Source: Paracoccus sp. S1E-3 (GTDB lineage Bacteria; Pseudomonadota; Alphaproteobacteria; Rhodobacterales; Rhodobacteraceae). From it: a stretch of DNA of 64,000 nt. Position numbers and translations under genes: made by a program. The stretch covers positions 1 through 64,000 of the forward strand of contig NZ_JACEMU010000017.1 of NCBI RefSeq assembly GCF_013868135.1, given 5' to 3'. Below, in pieces: positions 45,988 to 55,240 of this stretch. Numbering within the stretch: the stretch's first letter is position 1; every line of letters starts with the position of its first letter. A model generated the notes under the pieces. The model did not search any database. It worked only from the letters and a program-made list of their open reading frames with translations, and was not told where the DNA came from.

Positions 45988-46908
45988 TCAGGCCTTCGCG
46001 GGTTCGGCGGCGGCCGGAACGCCGGGGGCGGGGGGCGGCAGCTCGCCCATCACGGCGGGGGGCTGGCGCATCATCATGCGCAGGATGGTGATCAGTTCCT
46101 CACGCAGGTCGCCGCGCTTGGTCACGCGGTCCAGCATTCCGTGATCCAGCAGGTATTCCGCGCGCTGGAAGCCCTCAGGCAGTTTTTCGCGGATGGTCTG
46201 TTCGATCACCCGCGGACCGGCAAAGCAGATCAGCGCATTCGGCTCGGCGATCTGGACATCGCCCAGCATGGCATAGGAGGCGGTGACGCCGCCCGTGGTC
46301 GGATGGGTCAGCACGACGATATAGGGCAGACCCGCTTCCTTCAGCATCTCGACCGCGACGGTGGTGCGCGGCATCTGCATCAGCGACAGGATGCCTTCCT
46401 GCATCCGTGCGCCACCCGCGGCCGAGAACAGCACCAGCGGGCGCTTCAGCTGCACGGCGCGTTCGGCGGCGGCCACGATGGCGTTGCCCACATACATCCC
46501 CATGGAGCCGGCCATGAAGCTGAAATCCTGCGCGGCGGCGACGATCGGGGTGCGGCCCATCTCGCCCTCGGCGACCAGCATGGCCTCTTTTTCGCCGGTG
46601 GATTTCTGCGCGGCCTTCAGCCGTTCGGGGTATTTCTTCTGGTCGCGGAATTGCAGCGGGTCGGTGATCGGCTCGGGCACCGGCACTTCCTTGAAGATGC
46701 CGTTGTCGAACAGCGCCGCAAAACGGTCGCGCGGGGTAATCGGCAGGTGATGGCCGCAATTGGTGCAGACCTGCAGGTTGTCGGCCAATTCGCGGTGGAA
46801 CAGCATGGTTCCGCATTCGGGGCACTTCGTCCACAGGTTCTCGGGCACCTCGCGCCGTGAAAACAGCGAGTTGATGCGCGGGCGGACGTAATTCGTGATC
46901 CAGTTCAT
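45988..46908 (-). CDS. accD: Acetyl-CoA carboxylase carboxyltransferase subunit beta
   Basis: 306 residues. The N-terminal four-Cys zinc ribbon ([16 protein letters not shown] then CTNCGHH) and the crotonase-fold core with [17 protein letters not shown] and [14 protein letters not shown] are complete. With AccA, AccB and AccC it makes malonyl-CoA for fatty-acid synthesis. The ATG at 46908 ([11 protein letters not shown]) has AGGAG upstream. The Pro/Ala-rich C-terminal tail is not conserved. Divergent from the cardiolipin synthase gene with 88 bases between. Confidence 0.97.
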   Translation of the reverse strand: MNWITNYVRPRINSLFSRREVPENLWTKCPECGTMLFHRELADNLQVCTNCGHHLPITPRDRFAALFDNGIFKEVPVPEPITDPLQFRDQKKYPERLKAAQKSTGEKEAMLVAEGEMGRTPIVAAAQDFSFMAGSMGMYVGNAIVAAAERAVQLKRPLVLFSAAGGARMQEGILSLMQMPRTTVAVEMLKEAGLPYIVVLTHPTTGGVTASYAMLGDVQIAEPNALICFAGPRVIEQTIREKLPEGFQRAEYLLDHGMLDRVTKRGDLREELITILRMMMRQPPAVMGELPPPAPGVPAAAEPAKA

Positions 46909-46996
46909 CTGCGGCAGGCTCCTGACCTCGGGTCGAGGGACAGATAGGCCGGCTGGCGCCGAATTGCAATTGCGGCGGCCGTCCGGGCAAGGTTTC

Positions 46997-48439
46997 ATGG
47001 CGGCCATGTGGATGACCCTGCTGATCAGCCTGAACTATCTCGCCGCCGCCGTCGTGGTCCTGCGGGTGCTGACACGCTCGCGGATGGAGCCGTCGGTCCG
47101 GCTGGCCTGGATCATGGTGATCGAGGTGGTGCCGGTCGTCGGCATCATCGCCTATTTCCTGTTCGGCGAGGTGCGTGTCGCCCGCGCCGAACGTCAGAAG
47201 GCCGCCGATATCCGCGCCCGGCTGAGCGGGATGTGGACCCCCAGCCCCGAGGCGGTGACCGATCCGCCCGAATGGCTGGCCGGAATTTCGGCGACCGCCC
47301 ATGCGGTGGGGGGCATGGTGCCGGTGGCGGGCAACCGGCTGGTGCTGCTGTCCGAAAACGACGATGGTTTCGATCCGATGATCGAGGCCATCGATGCGGC
47401 GCAGGATCATGTCCATGTGCTGTTCTATATCTGGCTCGACGACGTGTCTGGCCGGCGTGTCGCCGACGCGCTGATCGGCGCCGCGCGGCGCGGGGTTGCC
47501 TGCCGGGTCCTGGTCGACGCGGTGGGATCGCGCCGATTCACCCGCTCTGACGCGTGGCGGCAGATGGAGGCTGCGGGGGTCGAACTGGCCGAGGCCATGC
47601 CGACCGGGTTTTCGCTGTTGCTGAGCATGCTGACCCGGCGGCTCGACCTGCGCAACCACCGCAAGATCGTGCTGATCGACAACCGCATCGGCTTTACCGG
47701 CAGCCGGAACGCCGCCGACATGGCCTTCGCGGTCAAGCGCCGGTTTGCGCCCTGGATCGACGTGTGGTTCGCCATTGAAGGTCCGGTGCTGCGCCAGATG
47801 CAGGGCGTCTTTCTGGCCGACTGGATGAGCTATACCGGCGACGATCTGGGCGAGCGTGTTCTGGCGGCGGTGCCAGCCGCCACCCGCCCCGGCGTGATCG
47901 GCCAGGTGGTGGCGACCGGCCCCGACCGGCGGGCGGGCAGCGTCTCGGATTGCATCATCGCCATGCTTGCCGCCGCCCGTCGCGAGGTCATCATCACCAC
48001 GCCCTATTACGTCCCGAGCACCGCATTGGACATGGCGGTTCAGGCCTGTGCGCAGCGGGGGGTCGCGGTCACGCTGATCCTGCCCGCGCGCAATGATTCG
48101 CTGTTTGTCGGGGCGACCTCGGAAGGATTTTATCTGGGTCTGCTGCGGGCCGGGGTGCGGCTGTTGCTGTTCGAGCCGGGGCTGCTCCATGCCAAGCTGG
48201 GCACCGTCGATGGCCGGGTGGCGATGCTGGGCAGCGGTAATCTCGACCGGCGCAGTTTCGAGTTGAACTACGAGATGAACCTGATCGTCGTCAGCGAGGA
48301 GGCGACCGCCGAGATCAACGCCCGACAGGACAGCTATATTGCCCGCTCGCGGCAATTGTCGCTGGCCGAGGTCGAGGCGTGGCCCAGCTGGCGCCGGATC
48401 CGCAACAATATGCTGGCGCTCGCGACGCCGCTGCTGTGA
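46997..48439 (+). CDS. Cardiolipin synthase-like phospholipase D family protein
   Basis: 480 residues. Two N-terminal transmembrane helices (about 4-24 and 34-56) are followed by two PLD domains with HKD motifs HRKIVLID and HAKLGTVD, each with the trailing GS/N (FTGSRN, LGSGN). This is the ClsA layout, which joins two phosphatidylglycerol molecules to make cardiolipin at the inner membrane. A second ATG lies three codons downstream. Converges with the CAP lipoprotein gene. Confidence 0.93.
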   Translation: MAAMWMTLLISLNYLAAAVVVLRVLTRSRMEPSVRLAWIMVIEVVPVVGIIAYFLFGEVRVARAERQKAADIRARLSGMWTPSPEAVTDPPEWLAGISATAHAVGGMVPVAGNRLVLLSENDDGFDPMIEAIDAAQDHVHVLFYIWLDDVSGRRVADALIGAARRGVACRVLVDAVGSRRFTRSDAWRQMEAAGVELAEAMPTGFSLLLSMLTRRLDLRNHRKIVLIDNRIGFTGSRNAADMAFAVKRRFAPWIDVWFAIEGPVLRQMQGVFLADWMSYTGDDLGERVLAAVPAATRPGVIGQVVATGPDRRAGSVSDCIIAMLAAARREVIITTPYYVPSTALDMAVQACAQRGVAVTLILPARNDSLFVGATSEGFYLGLLRAGVRLLLFEPGLLHAKLGTVDGRVAMLGSGNLDRRSFELNYEMNLIVVSEEATAEINARQDSYIARSRQLSLAEVEAWPSWRRIRNNMLALATPLL

Positions 48440-48487
48440 CGCGGGGCGGCAAGCGCGATCTGGCTGCGGCGAAGCACCGGAATGGGA

Positions 48488-48515
48488 GATCGGCGGCGCG
48501 GGCGCGGCGCCGATC
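48488..48515. terminator. Hairpin between two convergent genes
   Basis: Stem gatcggcg / cgccgatc with a GC-rich loop, in the 93-base space between the cardiolipin synthase-like gene and the CAP lipoprotein gene. It lacks a T tract, so termination is only a possibility. Confidence 0.4.
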
Positions 48516-48532
48516 ATTGCCATGAGGGCGCT

Positions 48533-49123
48533 TTAACCTTTCGGTTTGCCGTAGATCGCGGCCCAGAAGGTCGTCTTGCCATCGGCCGCCACGGCCTGCC
48601 CGATGCCGTAATCCTGCGTGCCGGAGATGACGATATTCGACAGGTGGTCGGGCGAGCTGTTCCATTCCGACAGCACCCGGTTCAGGTCGAAGCGTCCGGC
48701 GGCGATGTTTTCCGCTGTCAGCCGCGGCGCGTAGCCGTAGCCCTTCGCGCGGGCCATCGGGCCGGTGGTCTTGGTGCCGGCATGGGTCATGGCGCCCCGC
48801 ATGGCCATTTCGCAGGCATGCGCTTCGGCCGCGCGCTGCAGGCGGGGATTGGTGCGCAGCGGCGTCAGCCCCCGCGCGGCGCGGGTGCGATTCGTTGCGG
48901 CCAGTGCGGCCGCCGCCGCATCGGGACTGGTCGGAACGCAACGCGCCTGGCCGGCGGCGGCGGCCATGATTTCACCCTTGCCGTTGGTCCGAACGATGCC
49001 GTTCGGCAGTTTCGGCGACAGGGTCGAGGTGCGCGCGGTCATTTGCGGCGCTTCGGGCGGGGCGGTGCACGCCGCAAGCAGCAGCACAACCGCGGGGATC
49101 ATGAAGTGATGAAGGACGTTCAT
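48533..49123 (-). CDS. CAP (SCP/PR1) domain lipoprotein
   Basis: 196 residues. The signal peptide ends in lipobox LAAC (Cys19), giving a lipid-anchored envelope protein. The CAP domain spans about residues 70-190: NRTRAARGLTPLRTNPRLQRAAEAHACEM, MTHAG, TAENIAAG and VLSEWNSSPDHLSNIVI, with the His and Glu residues of the CAP cavity. Bacterial CAP proteins are mostly uncharacterised. GAAATG start after an A-rich leader. Confidence 0.9.
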   Translation of the reverse strand: MNVLHHFMIPAVVLLLAACTAPPEAPQMTARTSTLSPKLPNGIVRTNGKGEIMAAAAGQARCVPTSPDAAAAALAATNRTRAARGLTPLRTNPRLQRAAEAHACEMAMRGAMTHAGTKTTGPMARAKGYGYAPRLTAENIAAGRFDLNRVLSEWNSSPDHLSNIVISGTQDYGIGQAVAADGKTTFWAAIYGKPKG

Positions 49124-49240
49124 TTCAATTTTTCGCGCTATGGTTGATTCGACGCAGGCGACTGCTTCATAACCCGGTTCGTCTTAAAGTCGAGTTAAAG
49201 TCTGCCCCGCCGGCCCTTGCCCCAGCGTTCCGGCTTGATT

Positions 49241-50068
49241 ATGCCGAAAGGGAACGAAATTTCCCTGGAAGCTCGGCTGAAAATGGCCTTCCGCCCCAAA
49301 CGTTGGATCGACCGTGTCCTTCGACAGCGCGCCGAAGCCCAATGGGCCCGGCTGAGCGAGGGCGGCGCCGGGCTGCGCAGCGGCCGGCTGCGCTATCTGC
49401 GCGACGAGGCGGCGGCCCTGCGCCAAAGTCTCGACCGCTTTCTGCTGCAATCGGACCACCGTTTGGCGACCTCGCGTGCCGGGCTCAACGATATTGCGCT
49501 GCCGGGGGGCACCGATTGGCGCTGGCGGCCGGAATTCCTGTCGGCGCCGGGGCGGCCCTCCGGTCTGGCGGCGCCGGAAAACGCGACCCGCATGGGCGAT
49601 CGCGTTACCATCTGGCATGATTGTCCGCATCGCGCGCTGATCCTGCGGCAGGTGCAGAACGCGCGCGCGACCGACCTGGCCACGCATGGGTTGCGGGTCG
49701 AGGTGATGGGCTTTGCGGGCGACTTCCTGTCCATGTCCATCGACCTGCCGCAGGCGGCGCTGCAGGGCCTGACGCGCAACCATATCATCCGGCTGGAATC
49801 CGTGGTCGAGGTCGAGCGTGCGCAGGAGATCTATTTCCGCCTGAATATCGGCAACGGCCCGAATACCGAGGAATTGCTGCGCCATCTGGGTGGCGTGGTC
49901 CCTGGTCGTGCCTGCCAGAACGTGACCGAATTCGATCTTGCCCTGACCGAGATGAACGAGAAGCGGCTGGGGAAGATCTGGCTGGATGTGATCTTCGAGA
50001 AGCCGCAGATGAACGCCGTCACCATCCGCGAAATGATCCTGTCGCGCCATCCGCGCGCGCAAGTCTAG
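49241..50068 (+). CDS. Conserved hypothetical protein (DUF6478-like)
   Basis: 275 residues, soluble, no signal peptide. I believe it belongs to a family restricted to Rhodobacteraceae and relatives (DUF6478), but this is from memory. The N-terminal part is basic and helical (about residues 8-70), the middle has the motif LPGGTDWRWRPEFLSAP and a beta-rich region with WHDCPHRALILRQV, and the C-terminus has NVTEFDLALTEMNEKRLGKIWLDVIFEKPQMN. No catalytic motif is evident. An in-frame TTG lies eight codons upstream of the chosen ATG. The next unknown gene starts nine bases after its stop. Confidence 0.85.
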   Translation: MPKGNEISLEARLKMAFRPKRWIDRVLRQRAEAQWARLSEGGAGLRSGRLRYLRDEAAALRQSLDRFLLQSDHRLATSRAGLNDIALPGGTDWRWRPEFLSAPGRPSGLAAPENATRMGDRVTIWHDCPHRALILRQVQNARATDLATHGLRVEVMGFAGDFLSMSIDLPQAALQGLTRNHIIRLESVVEVERAQEIYFRLNIGNGPNTEELLRHLGGVVPGRACQNVTEFDLALTEMNEKRLGKIWLDVIFEKPQMNAVTIREMILSRHPRAQV

Positions 50069-50077
50069 GGGGCTGGC

Positions 50078-50455
50078 ATGTCCGATTTCGAATCGCAGGG
50101 CCTGAAGGCGGGAAACTGGACCGGCACCCTGCTGCGCCCGACCGCGCCGAAGCGTGTTCTGCTGACCCATCTAGGCCTGCTCGTGGCCGAGGCGCGGGTC
50201 CGGCCCGTTCAGCCGGGCAGTTGGCGCATCGAGGTCGCCATTCCTCCAGAATGCCTGTCAGACGGCGTCCAGAGCCTGACCCTGCTGGCCGACGACGGCG
50301 AGGGCGATCAGCCGATGCCGGGGGCCGAGCGACTGGCAGCGCTGTCTCTGGTGGCGGGGGCGCCGCTGGACCTTGATCTGCGGGCGGAAATCGACCTGAT
50401 CCGGGCCGAGCTGGAATTGCTGAAACGCGAATTTCGCCGGATCGTCACCGGGTAA
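50078..50455 (+). CDS. Conserved hypothetical protein
   Basis: 125 residues, no recognised family. It is beta-rich (WTGTLLRPTAPKRVLLTHLGLLVAEARV, WRIEVAIPPECLSDGVQSLTLLAD) and ends in a probable helix, LDLDLRAEIDLIRAELELLKREFRRIV, that could form a coiled coil. The AGGGGG site and the nine-base spacing tie it to the preceding gene, so the two likely work together. Confidence 0.8.
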   Translation: MSDFESQGLKAGNWTGTLLRPTAPKRVLLTHLGLLVAEARVRPVQPGSWRIEVAIPPECLSDGVQSLTLLADDGEGDQPMPGAERLAALSLVAGAPLDLDLRAEIDLIRAELELLKREFRRIVTG

Positions 50456-50488
50456 CCCCGGTTTTATCGACGCTGAGCGGCCGTAAAA

Positions 50489-51205
50489 TCAGCGGCCGTA
50501 ATAACTGTAGCCGCCGATCCCGGTGAAGCCCAGGCCGTGGTACAGCGCCAGGGCGGGGGCGTTGCTGGCCGTGACCGCCAGCAGCATGGTCCGGGCGCCG
50601 TGATCGCGCGCCCAGAATGCGGCCTCACGGACCATCCAGCCCGCCAGGCCCTTTCGGCGCTGCGCGGGCACCACCTCCAGCGCGTGCAGCACGGCTGCCG
50701 GGCCATCGGCGGCAACGAAAGCCACGCCGGCGGCGCGGTCGTCGACACGGCCGAGGATGGCGGCTTTCGGCAGCGCCACCCGGTCCATCACCGCCTGCCG
50801 CGCCGCGTCGATGCCCTGTTCGCGCCACAGGTCGCGCTGAATCGCCAGCGGCGGCCAGATCGCGAAGGCGGTGACGCGGGGGACCGGCGTCTCGGTCAGC
50901 CGCGAAACGGGCGCCGTCATCAGCCGCGTCGGCTTGCGCGCCTGCCAGCTGCGGGCCAGCAGCCAAGGCCCGAGCGGGTCCTCATCGGAAAGGCGGAACA
51001 GTGGCGTCTGGCCCCAGTCGGACTGGATCTCAATGGCGCGGTCGATATCGGCCTCGGTCCAGTCGGGGCCGTTGAGGCTGGCGGAATTGACCCGGTCCCC
51101 GCCGCCCGGCGTATGGCCGATGCGGATGGCCCCGGCCATGGCGTGACGGGCGGGCGGCCAACTGGCCGCGAAGGCGGCCTCCAGCGTGGCCAGCGGCAGG
51201 TTCAT
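50489..51205 (-). CDS. GNAT family N-acetyltransferase
   Basis: 238 residues. The C-terminal GNAT core has LHALEVVPAQRRKGLAGWMVREAAFWARDHG, with the acetyl-CoA pyrophosphate loop RRKGLAG, and NAPALALYHGLGFTGIGGY. The N-terminal 100 residues look like a degenerate second GNAT unit. Acceptor unknown. Its start overlaps the stop of the CinA-type gene by four bases. Confidence 0.92.
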   Translation of the reverse strand: MNLPLATLEAAFAASWPPARHAMAGAIRIGHTPGGGDRVNSASLNGPDWTEADIDRAIEIQSDWGQTPLFRLSDEDPLGPWLLARSWQARKPTRLMTAPVSRLTETPVPRVTAFAIWPPLAIQRDLWREQGIDAARQAVMDRVALPKAAILGRVDDRAAGVAFVAADGPAAVLHALEVVPAQRRKGLAGWMVREAAFWARDHGARTMLLAVTASNAPALALYHGLGFTGIGGYSYYGR

Positions 51206-51942
51206 ACGCCGATTCGCCGTTTCAGGTCGGACATGGCGGCGCTGACGCGTGCCGGATCCAGCCCGCGCACCACCAGCGCCGTGCCATAGACACCATCGCG
51301 ATGCCAGGGATAGGAGCCGAGCGAGAGGTCGGAATAGGCCTCGGCCACGGCTTTCAGGTCGTCGGCCACCAGCGACTCGCCCCGATGGACATCCACCGAT
51401 TCGCTGATCGGCGGACGACCCGTCGGCAGGTCGGGCAGAATGGCCTCGACCATGGCCCGGAACACCTCGGGCACCCCGGCCATGACATAGGTGTTGCCGA
51501 TGTGGAAACCGGGCGCGGCACTGACCTTGTTTCGGATCAGCTCGGCCCCGAGCGGAATGCGGGCCATGCGCAGCGCGTTTTCGGTGGGGGTAACGCCGCG
51601 CGCCTCCCAGCGGGCGCGCATGTCGGCAAGCGCGTCCTCGTTCATCCCGATGCCCACGCCGAAGGCCTGGGCCACGGCATCGGCGGTCACGTCGTCATGG
51701 GTGGGACCGATCCCGCCCGAGGTGAACAGCAGGTCATAGCGTCCGCCCAGGGTGCTGTCCAAGGCGCGGATCGCCTCGACGATCAGGTCCTGTTCGTCTG
51801 CCACGACACGGATTTCCTTCAGATCGATCCCGACCGCCGACAGGACGCCCGACAGGTGATGGGCATTGCCTTCGCGGGTCCGGCCCGACAGGATTTCGTC
51901 GCCGATGACGAGGATCGCGGCAGTCTTGTTATCCGATTGCAT
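51202..51942 (-). CDS. CinA-type molybdopterin-binding domain protein
   Basis: 246 residues with only the MoCF/CinA N-terminal domain: ILVIGDEILSGRTREGNAH, LLFTSGGIGPTHDDVTADAVA and NTYVMAGVPEVFRAM. The nicotinamide-nucleotide amidase domain of full CinA is absent. Such short forms are common in alphaproteobacteria; a nucleotide pyrophosphatase role is possible. GGAGGTGCCC precedes the ATG at 51942. Coupled to the downstream GNAT gene. Confidence 0.92.
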   Translation of the reverse strand: MQSDNKTAAILVIGDEILSGRTREGNAHHLSGVLSAVGIDLKEIRVVADEQDLIVEAIRALDSTLGGRYDLLFTSGGIGPTHDDVTADAVAQAFGVGIGMNEDALADMRARWEARGVTPTENALRMARIPLGAELIRNKVSAAPGFHIGNTYVMAGVPEVFRAMVEAILPDLPTGRPPISESVDVHRGESLVADDLKAVAEAYSDLSLGSYPWHRDGVYGTALVVRGLDPARVSAAMSDLKRRIGV

Positions 51943-52051
51943 GGGCACCTCCGTTCGCGGGCGCAGCTTACGCGGGCGTCCGGGCCGGAACAAGCGGGGC
52001 TGGAACAAGCGGGCCGGCATGGTTATGTCTCGGGCAACGAAAGGTTACGCC

Positions 52052-52855
52052 ATGAATGACGGTTCTTTGACGCGGGAAGGCATCCGCATCCACCAGCCCG
52101 GTGATTTCGCGGGCATGCACAGGGCCGGGGCGCTGGCGGCACAGATCCTGGACGAGGTCGGCGCGCTGGTTCAGCCGGGCACGACCACCGGGGCGATCGA
52201 CGATTTCATCCGAAACCGGGTCGAGGAGGCCGGCGCGACCTCGGCCACCATCGGCTATCGGGGCTATCAGCATGCCAGCTGCATCAGTGTGAACCATGTC
52301 GTCTGTCACGGCATTCCCGGCGACAAGATTCTGAAGGACGGCGATATCCTGAATATCGACGTCACCGTGATCGTCGATGGCTGGTATGGCGACAGTTCGC
52401 GCATGTATGTGGCGGGAACGCCCTCGGTGAAGGCAAAGCGGCTGATTCAGGTCACCCATGATGCGCTGATGAAGGGGATCGAGGCCGTGCGCCCCGGTGC
52501 CACCCTGGGCGATATCGGTTGGGCGATCCAGGAATATGCCGAGGGCCAGCGGATGTCGGTGGTGCGCGATTTCTGCGGCCACGGTCTGGGCCGCGTCTTC
52601 CATGCGCCGCCGAACGTGCTGCATTTCGGCCGCCCCGGCAAAGGGCCAGTGCTGGAGGAGGGGATGTTCTTCACCATCGAGCCGATGATCAACCTTGGCC
52701 GGCCCGAGACGAAGACGCTGGCGGATGACTGGACGGCGGTGACCCGTGACAAGTCGCTGTCGGCGCAGTTCGAGCATTCGATCGGCGTGACCGCGACCGG
52801 GGCCGAGATCTTTACCCTGTCGCCCGGCGGTAAATTCTACCCGGATCTGGGTTGA
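52052..52855 (+). CDS. map: Type I methionine aminopeptidase
   Basis: 267 residues, pita-bread fold. Removes the initiator Met from new proteins. Metal ligands are in LNIDVTVIVDGWYGDSSRMY, GHGLGRVFH, FTIEPMINLG and QFEHSIGVT; the substrate His lies in NHVVCHGIPGD. GAAAGG precedes the ATG. The stop overlaps the start of the sugar-kinase-like gene. Confidence 0.97.
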   Translation: MNDGSLTREGIRIHQPGDFAGMHRAGALAAQILDEVGALVQPGTTTGAIDDFIRNRVEEAGATSATIGYRGYQHASCISVNHVVCHGIPGDKILKDGDILNIDVTVIVDGWYGDSSRMYVAGTPSVKAKRLIQVTHDALMKGIEAVRPGATLGDIGWAIQEYAEGQRMSVVRDFCGHGLGRVFHAPPNVLHFGRPGKGPVLEEGMFFTIEPMINLGRPETKTLADDWTAVTRDKSLSAQFEHSIGVTATGAEIFTLSPGGKFYPDLG

Positions 52856-53682
52856 GGCTGTTTCTCGGCCTCGACGGCGGCGGGACCGGCTGCCGCGCGG
52901 TGCTGACCGATGCAGACGGTACGGTTCTGGGCCGGGGCGAGGGCGGCCCCGCGAATGTCATGTCCGATCCCGAAGGCGCTGTGGCGGCGCTGCGGGCCTG
53001 CGCGGGCGCCGCCCTCGGCGGCCATGATGCGGCGCAGGTCACGGCGGTGCTGGGGCTGGCTGGGGCCAATACCTCGAACGCGGCCGTGTGGCTGCCGCCG
53101 CTGCTGCCCTTTGGCCGCGTCCGGGTCGTGCAGGATGCCCAGACCGCCGCCGCAGGGGCGCTGGGGGCCGATGACGGGATCGTGGCCGCGATGGGCACCG
53201 GGTCGGTCTTCATCCGCCAGTCGCGGGGCGAGGTGGTGACCGTTGGCGGCTGGGGACCTGTTCTGGGCGATGAAGGATCCGGCAACTGGCTGGGGCGCCG
53301 CTTTCTGGCGCATGTGCTGCGGGCTTCGGACGGCCTGGCGACCGAGTCTCCGCTGACCCGCGCCACCATCACCCGTCATGGCGGCCGGAACCGGATCGTG
53401 GCTTTTGCGCGCAGCGCCTCGGGTGCCGATTTCGCTGCCGAGGCGCGCCACATCCAGTCCCATGGCAACGATCCCGCGGCGCAGGAATTGCTGGATGATG
53501 CTGCGCGGGTGGTCGCCCAATCCATCGCCGTTCTGCAGCCCGACGCATCCCTGCCGGTCACCTTCACCGGCGGTCTTGGTCCGCTTTATGCCGGGCTTTT
53601 GGTGGGGCGGTGGCCGCAACGCGCGCCTTTGGGTTCGCCGCTCGACGGTGCCCTGCGGCTGGCACGTATCGGGTTTGACTAA
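52852..53682 (+). CDS. BadF/BadG/BcrA/BcrD ATPase family kinase (N-acetylglucosamine kinase-like)
   Basis: 276 residues of the ASKHA fold. The first phosphate loop is LFLGLDGGGTGCRAVLTD, the second is AAMGTGSVFI, and GGWGPVLGDEGSGNWLGRR is the sugar-kinase block typical of GlcNAc/glucosamine kinase homologues rather than benzoyl-CoA reductase activases, which need a Cys pair. It starts with TTG in the overlap TTGA with the map stop, so translation is coupled. Substrate not proven. Confidence 0.9.
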   Translation: MRLFLGLDGGGTGCRAVLTDADGTVLGRGEGGPANVMSDPEGAVAALRACAGAALGGHDAAQVTAVLGLAGANTSNAAVWLPPLLPFGRVRVVQDAQTAAAGALGADDGIVAAMGTGSVFIRQSRGEVVTVGGWGPVLGDEGSGNWLGRRFLAHVLRASDGLATESPLTRATITRHGGRNRIVAFARSASGADFAAEARHIQSHGNDPAAQELLDDAARVVAQSIAVLQPDASLPVTFTGGLGPLYAGLLVGRWPQRAPLGSPLDGALRLARIGFD

Positions 53683-53799
53683 ATTGCCCGGTGTTCGGGC
53701 TTTGCGTCGAATCACTGCTTTGGGCTAAGTCATCAGCACGGCCAGAAGGCCAGATCCATTCGGTTTCGGGCGCGGTGATACTGGGGTGCGCACGGGATG

Positions 53800-53834
53800 A
53801 AAGGGGTTCTGGCAAGGCGGCCGGGACCCCTTTT
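53800..53834 (+). terminator. Terminator-like hairpin in the pre-queA stretch
   Basis: Stem aaaggggt / acccctttt with an 18-base loop, ending in four T. No gene ends nearby on this strand; it could end a small RNA or the kinase transcript. Confidence 0.4.
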
Positions 53835-53940
53835 ATCGGGTCGACGCCTCCGCGACTCCCTTGCGCCGAATGCAGCCGCAATAGCACTCCGTATCTCGCC
53901 TTGCGCCCTCAGCCTGACGTTCCCGCAGGCCCCGCAGGGG

Positions 53941-53994
53941 GGCTGCGGCATCGCGACTGGCTGTGGCATCCCGATAGGTTGCGGCATTTCGATC
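53941..53994 (+). repeat. Three-copy 18-base imperfect tandem repeat
   Basis: Units at 53941-53958, 53959-53976 and 53977-53994 share the core GGYTGYGGCATYNCGAT-like pattern. On the minus strand one frame would read Met-Pro-Gln-Pro-x-x three times. Confidence 0.75.
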
Positions 53995-54184
53995 GACTGT
54001 TTGACGGTTGCGCACGGCATGGCGCACCAGTTCGTGTCTACCGGTCCTGTCGGCCGTCAGCCGTCGGGAACCGCCGGCGATCTCTCGGCCTTCCGGCGTC
54101 TTTGTGCCAACCGCTGACCGATGTGAATGGCGGCATGGCGAGGCGGGGCTTGACCTGCCGATGCGGCGGGAAGACAAGCCATCT

Positions 54185-55231
54185 ATGCAGCTTTCCGATT
54201 TCGACTTTCACCTGCCCGAGGGGCTGATCGCTACCCGGCCCGCCCGTCCGCGCAGCAGCGCGCGGTTGCTGGTGGCCGATGGCGATACCATTGCCGACCG
54301 CCATGTCCGCGACCTGACCGAGCTGTTGGGGCCGGGCGATCTGCTGGTGCTGAACGACACCAAGGTGATCCCGGCGCGGCTGTCGGGGACGCGCGCGCGC
54401 CAGACCCCGCAGGGCGAGGTCACCGCCAAGGTCGAAATCACCCTGCTGGAACCGCTGGCCCATGGCTGGCGGGCGCTGGCGAAGCCCTTGCGCAAGCTGA
54501 AGCCGGGCGAGGTGATCCGCTTCGGCGACCTCCTCGCGGCCACCGTCGCCGAGATGTCGGAAACCGAGTTGGTTCTGCAATTCGACGCCGAAGGGACGGC
54601 ACTGGATGCGGCGCTGGAGCAGGTCGGCGCCATGCCGCTGCCTCCATATATCGCCGCCCTGCGCGCCCCCGACGAGGCCGACCGCGCGGATTATCAGACC
54701 GTATGGGCAAAGAACTCCGGCGCGGTCGCCGCCCCCACAGCCAGCCTGCATTTCGATGATGCGCTGCTGGCGCAGCTCCGCGACCGGGGCGTGCGCTTCG
54801 TCCATGTCACCCTGCATGTCGGCGCCGGCACCTTCCTGCCGGTCAAGGTCGAGGACGTGACCACCCACCGCATGCATGCCGAATGGGGCGAGGTCACGCC
54901 CGAGGCCGCTGCCCGCATCAACGAGACGAAGGCGGCGGGCGGAAGGGTGATCCCGGTCGGCACCACCGCGCTGCGGCTGATCGAATCGGCGGCGGACGAC
55001 GACGGGCGCGTCCAGCCCTTTGCCGCCGCGACCGACATCTTCATCTATCCCGGCTACCGTTTCCGGGTGACCGACGCGCTGATGACCAATTTCCACCTGC
55101 CGAAATCGACCCTGCTGATGCTGGTCTCGGCGCTGATGGGGCAGCAGCGCATCCGCAACATCTACCGACACGCTGTCGATACCGGTTACCGGTTCTTCTC
55201 CTATGGCGACGCCTCGCTTCTGATCCCGTAA
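54185..55231 (+). CDS. queA: S-adenosylmethionine:tRNA ribosyltransferase-isomerase
   Basis: 348 residues. Moves the ribosyl group of SAM to preQ1 in tRNA to form epoxyqueuosine. Conserved blocks are [72 protein letters not shown] and [16 protein letters not shown]. No tgt or queG gene lies in the window. The MFS gene follows after nine bases. Confidence 0.97.
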   Translation: MQLSDFDFHLPEGLIATRPARPRSSARLLVADGDTIADRHVRDLTELLGPGDLLVLNDTKVIPARLSGTRARQTPQGEVTAKVEITLLEPLAHGWRALAKPLRKLKPGEVIRFGDLLAATVAEMSETELVLQFDAEGTALDAALEQVGAMPLPPYIAALRAPDEADRADYQTVWAKNSGAVAAPTASLHFDDALLAQLRDRGVRFVHVTLHVGAGTFLPVKVEDVTTHRMHAEWGEVTPEAAARINETKAAGGRVIPVGTTALRLIESAADDDGRVQPFAAATDIFIYPGYRFRVTDALMTNFHLPKSTLLMLVSALMGQQRIRNIYRHAVDTGYRFFSYGDASLLIP

Positions 55232-55240
55232 AGGTCCGGC

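Larger units (their letters stand above)
53683..54184. other. 500-base intergenic stretch with repeats and hairpins
   Basis: No gene I can support. It holds a weak terminator-like hairpin after the kinase gene (gcccg / cgggc, TTT, 53686-53703), a terminator-like hairpin at 53800-53834, three imperfect copies of an 18-base repeat at 53941-53994, and the queA promoter, which I cannot place. Short open frames on both strands lack ribosome sites. Confidence 0.55.

Noticed and set aside
50469..50505. Direct repeat agcggccgtaa at the end of the GNAT gene
   Set aside because: Only 11 bases, one copy lies within coding sequence, and CGGCCG is self-complementary; most likely chance or a small local duplication.
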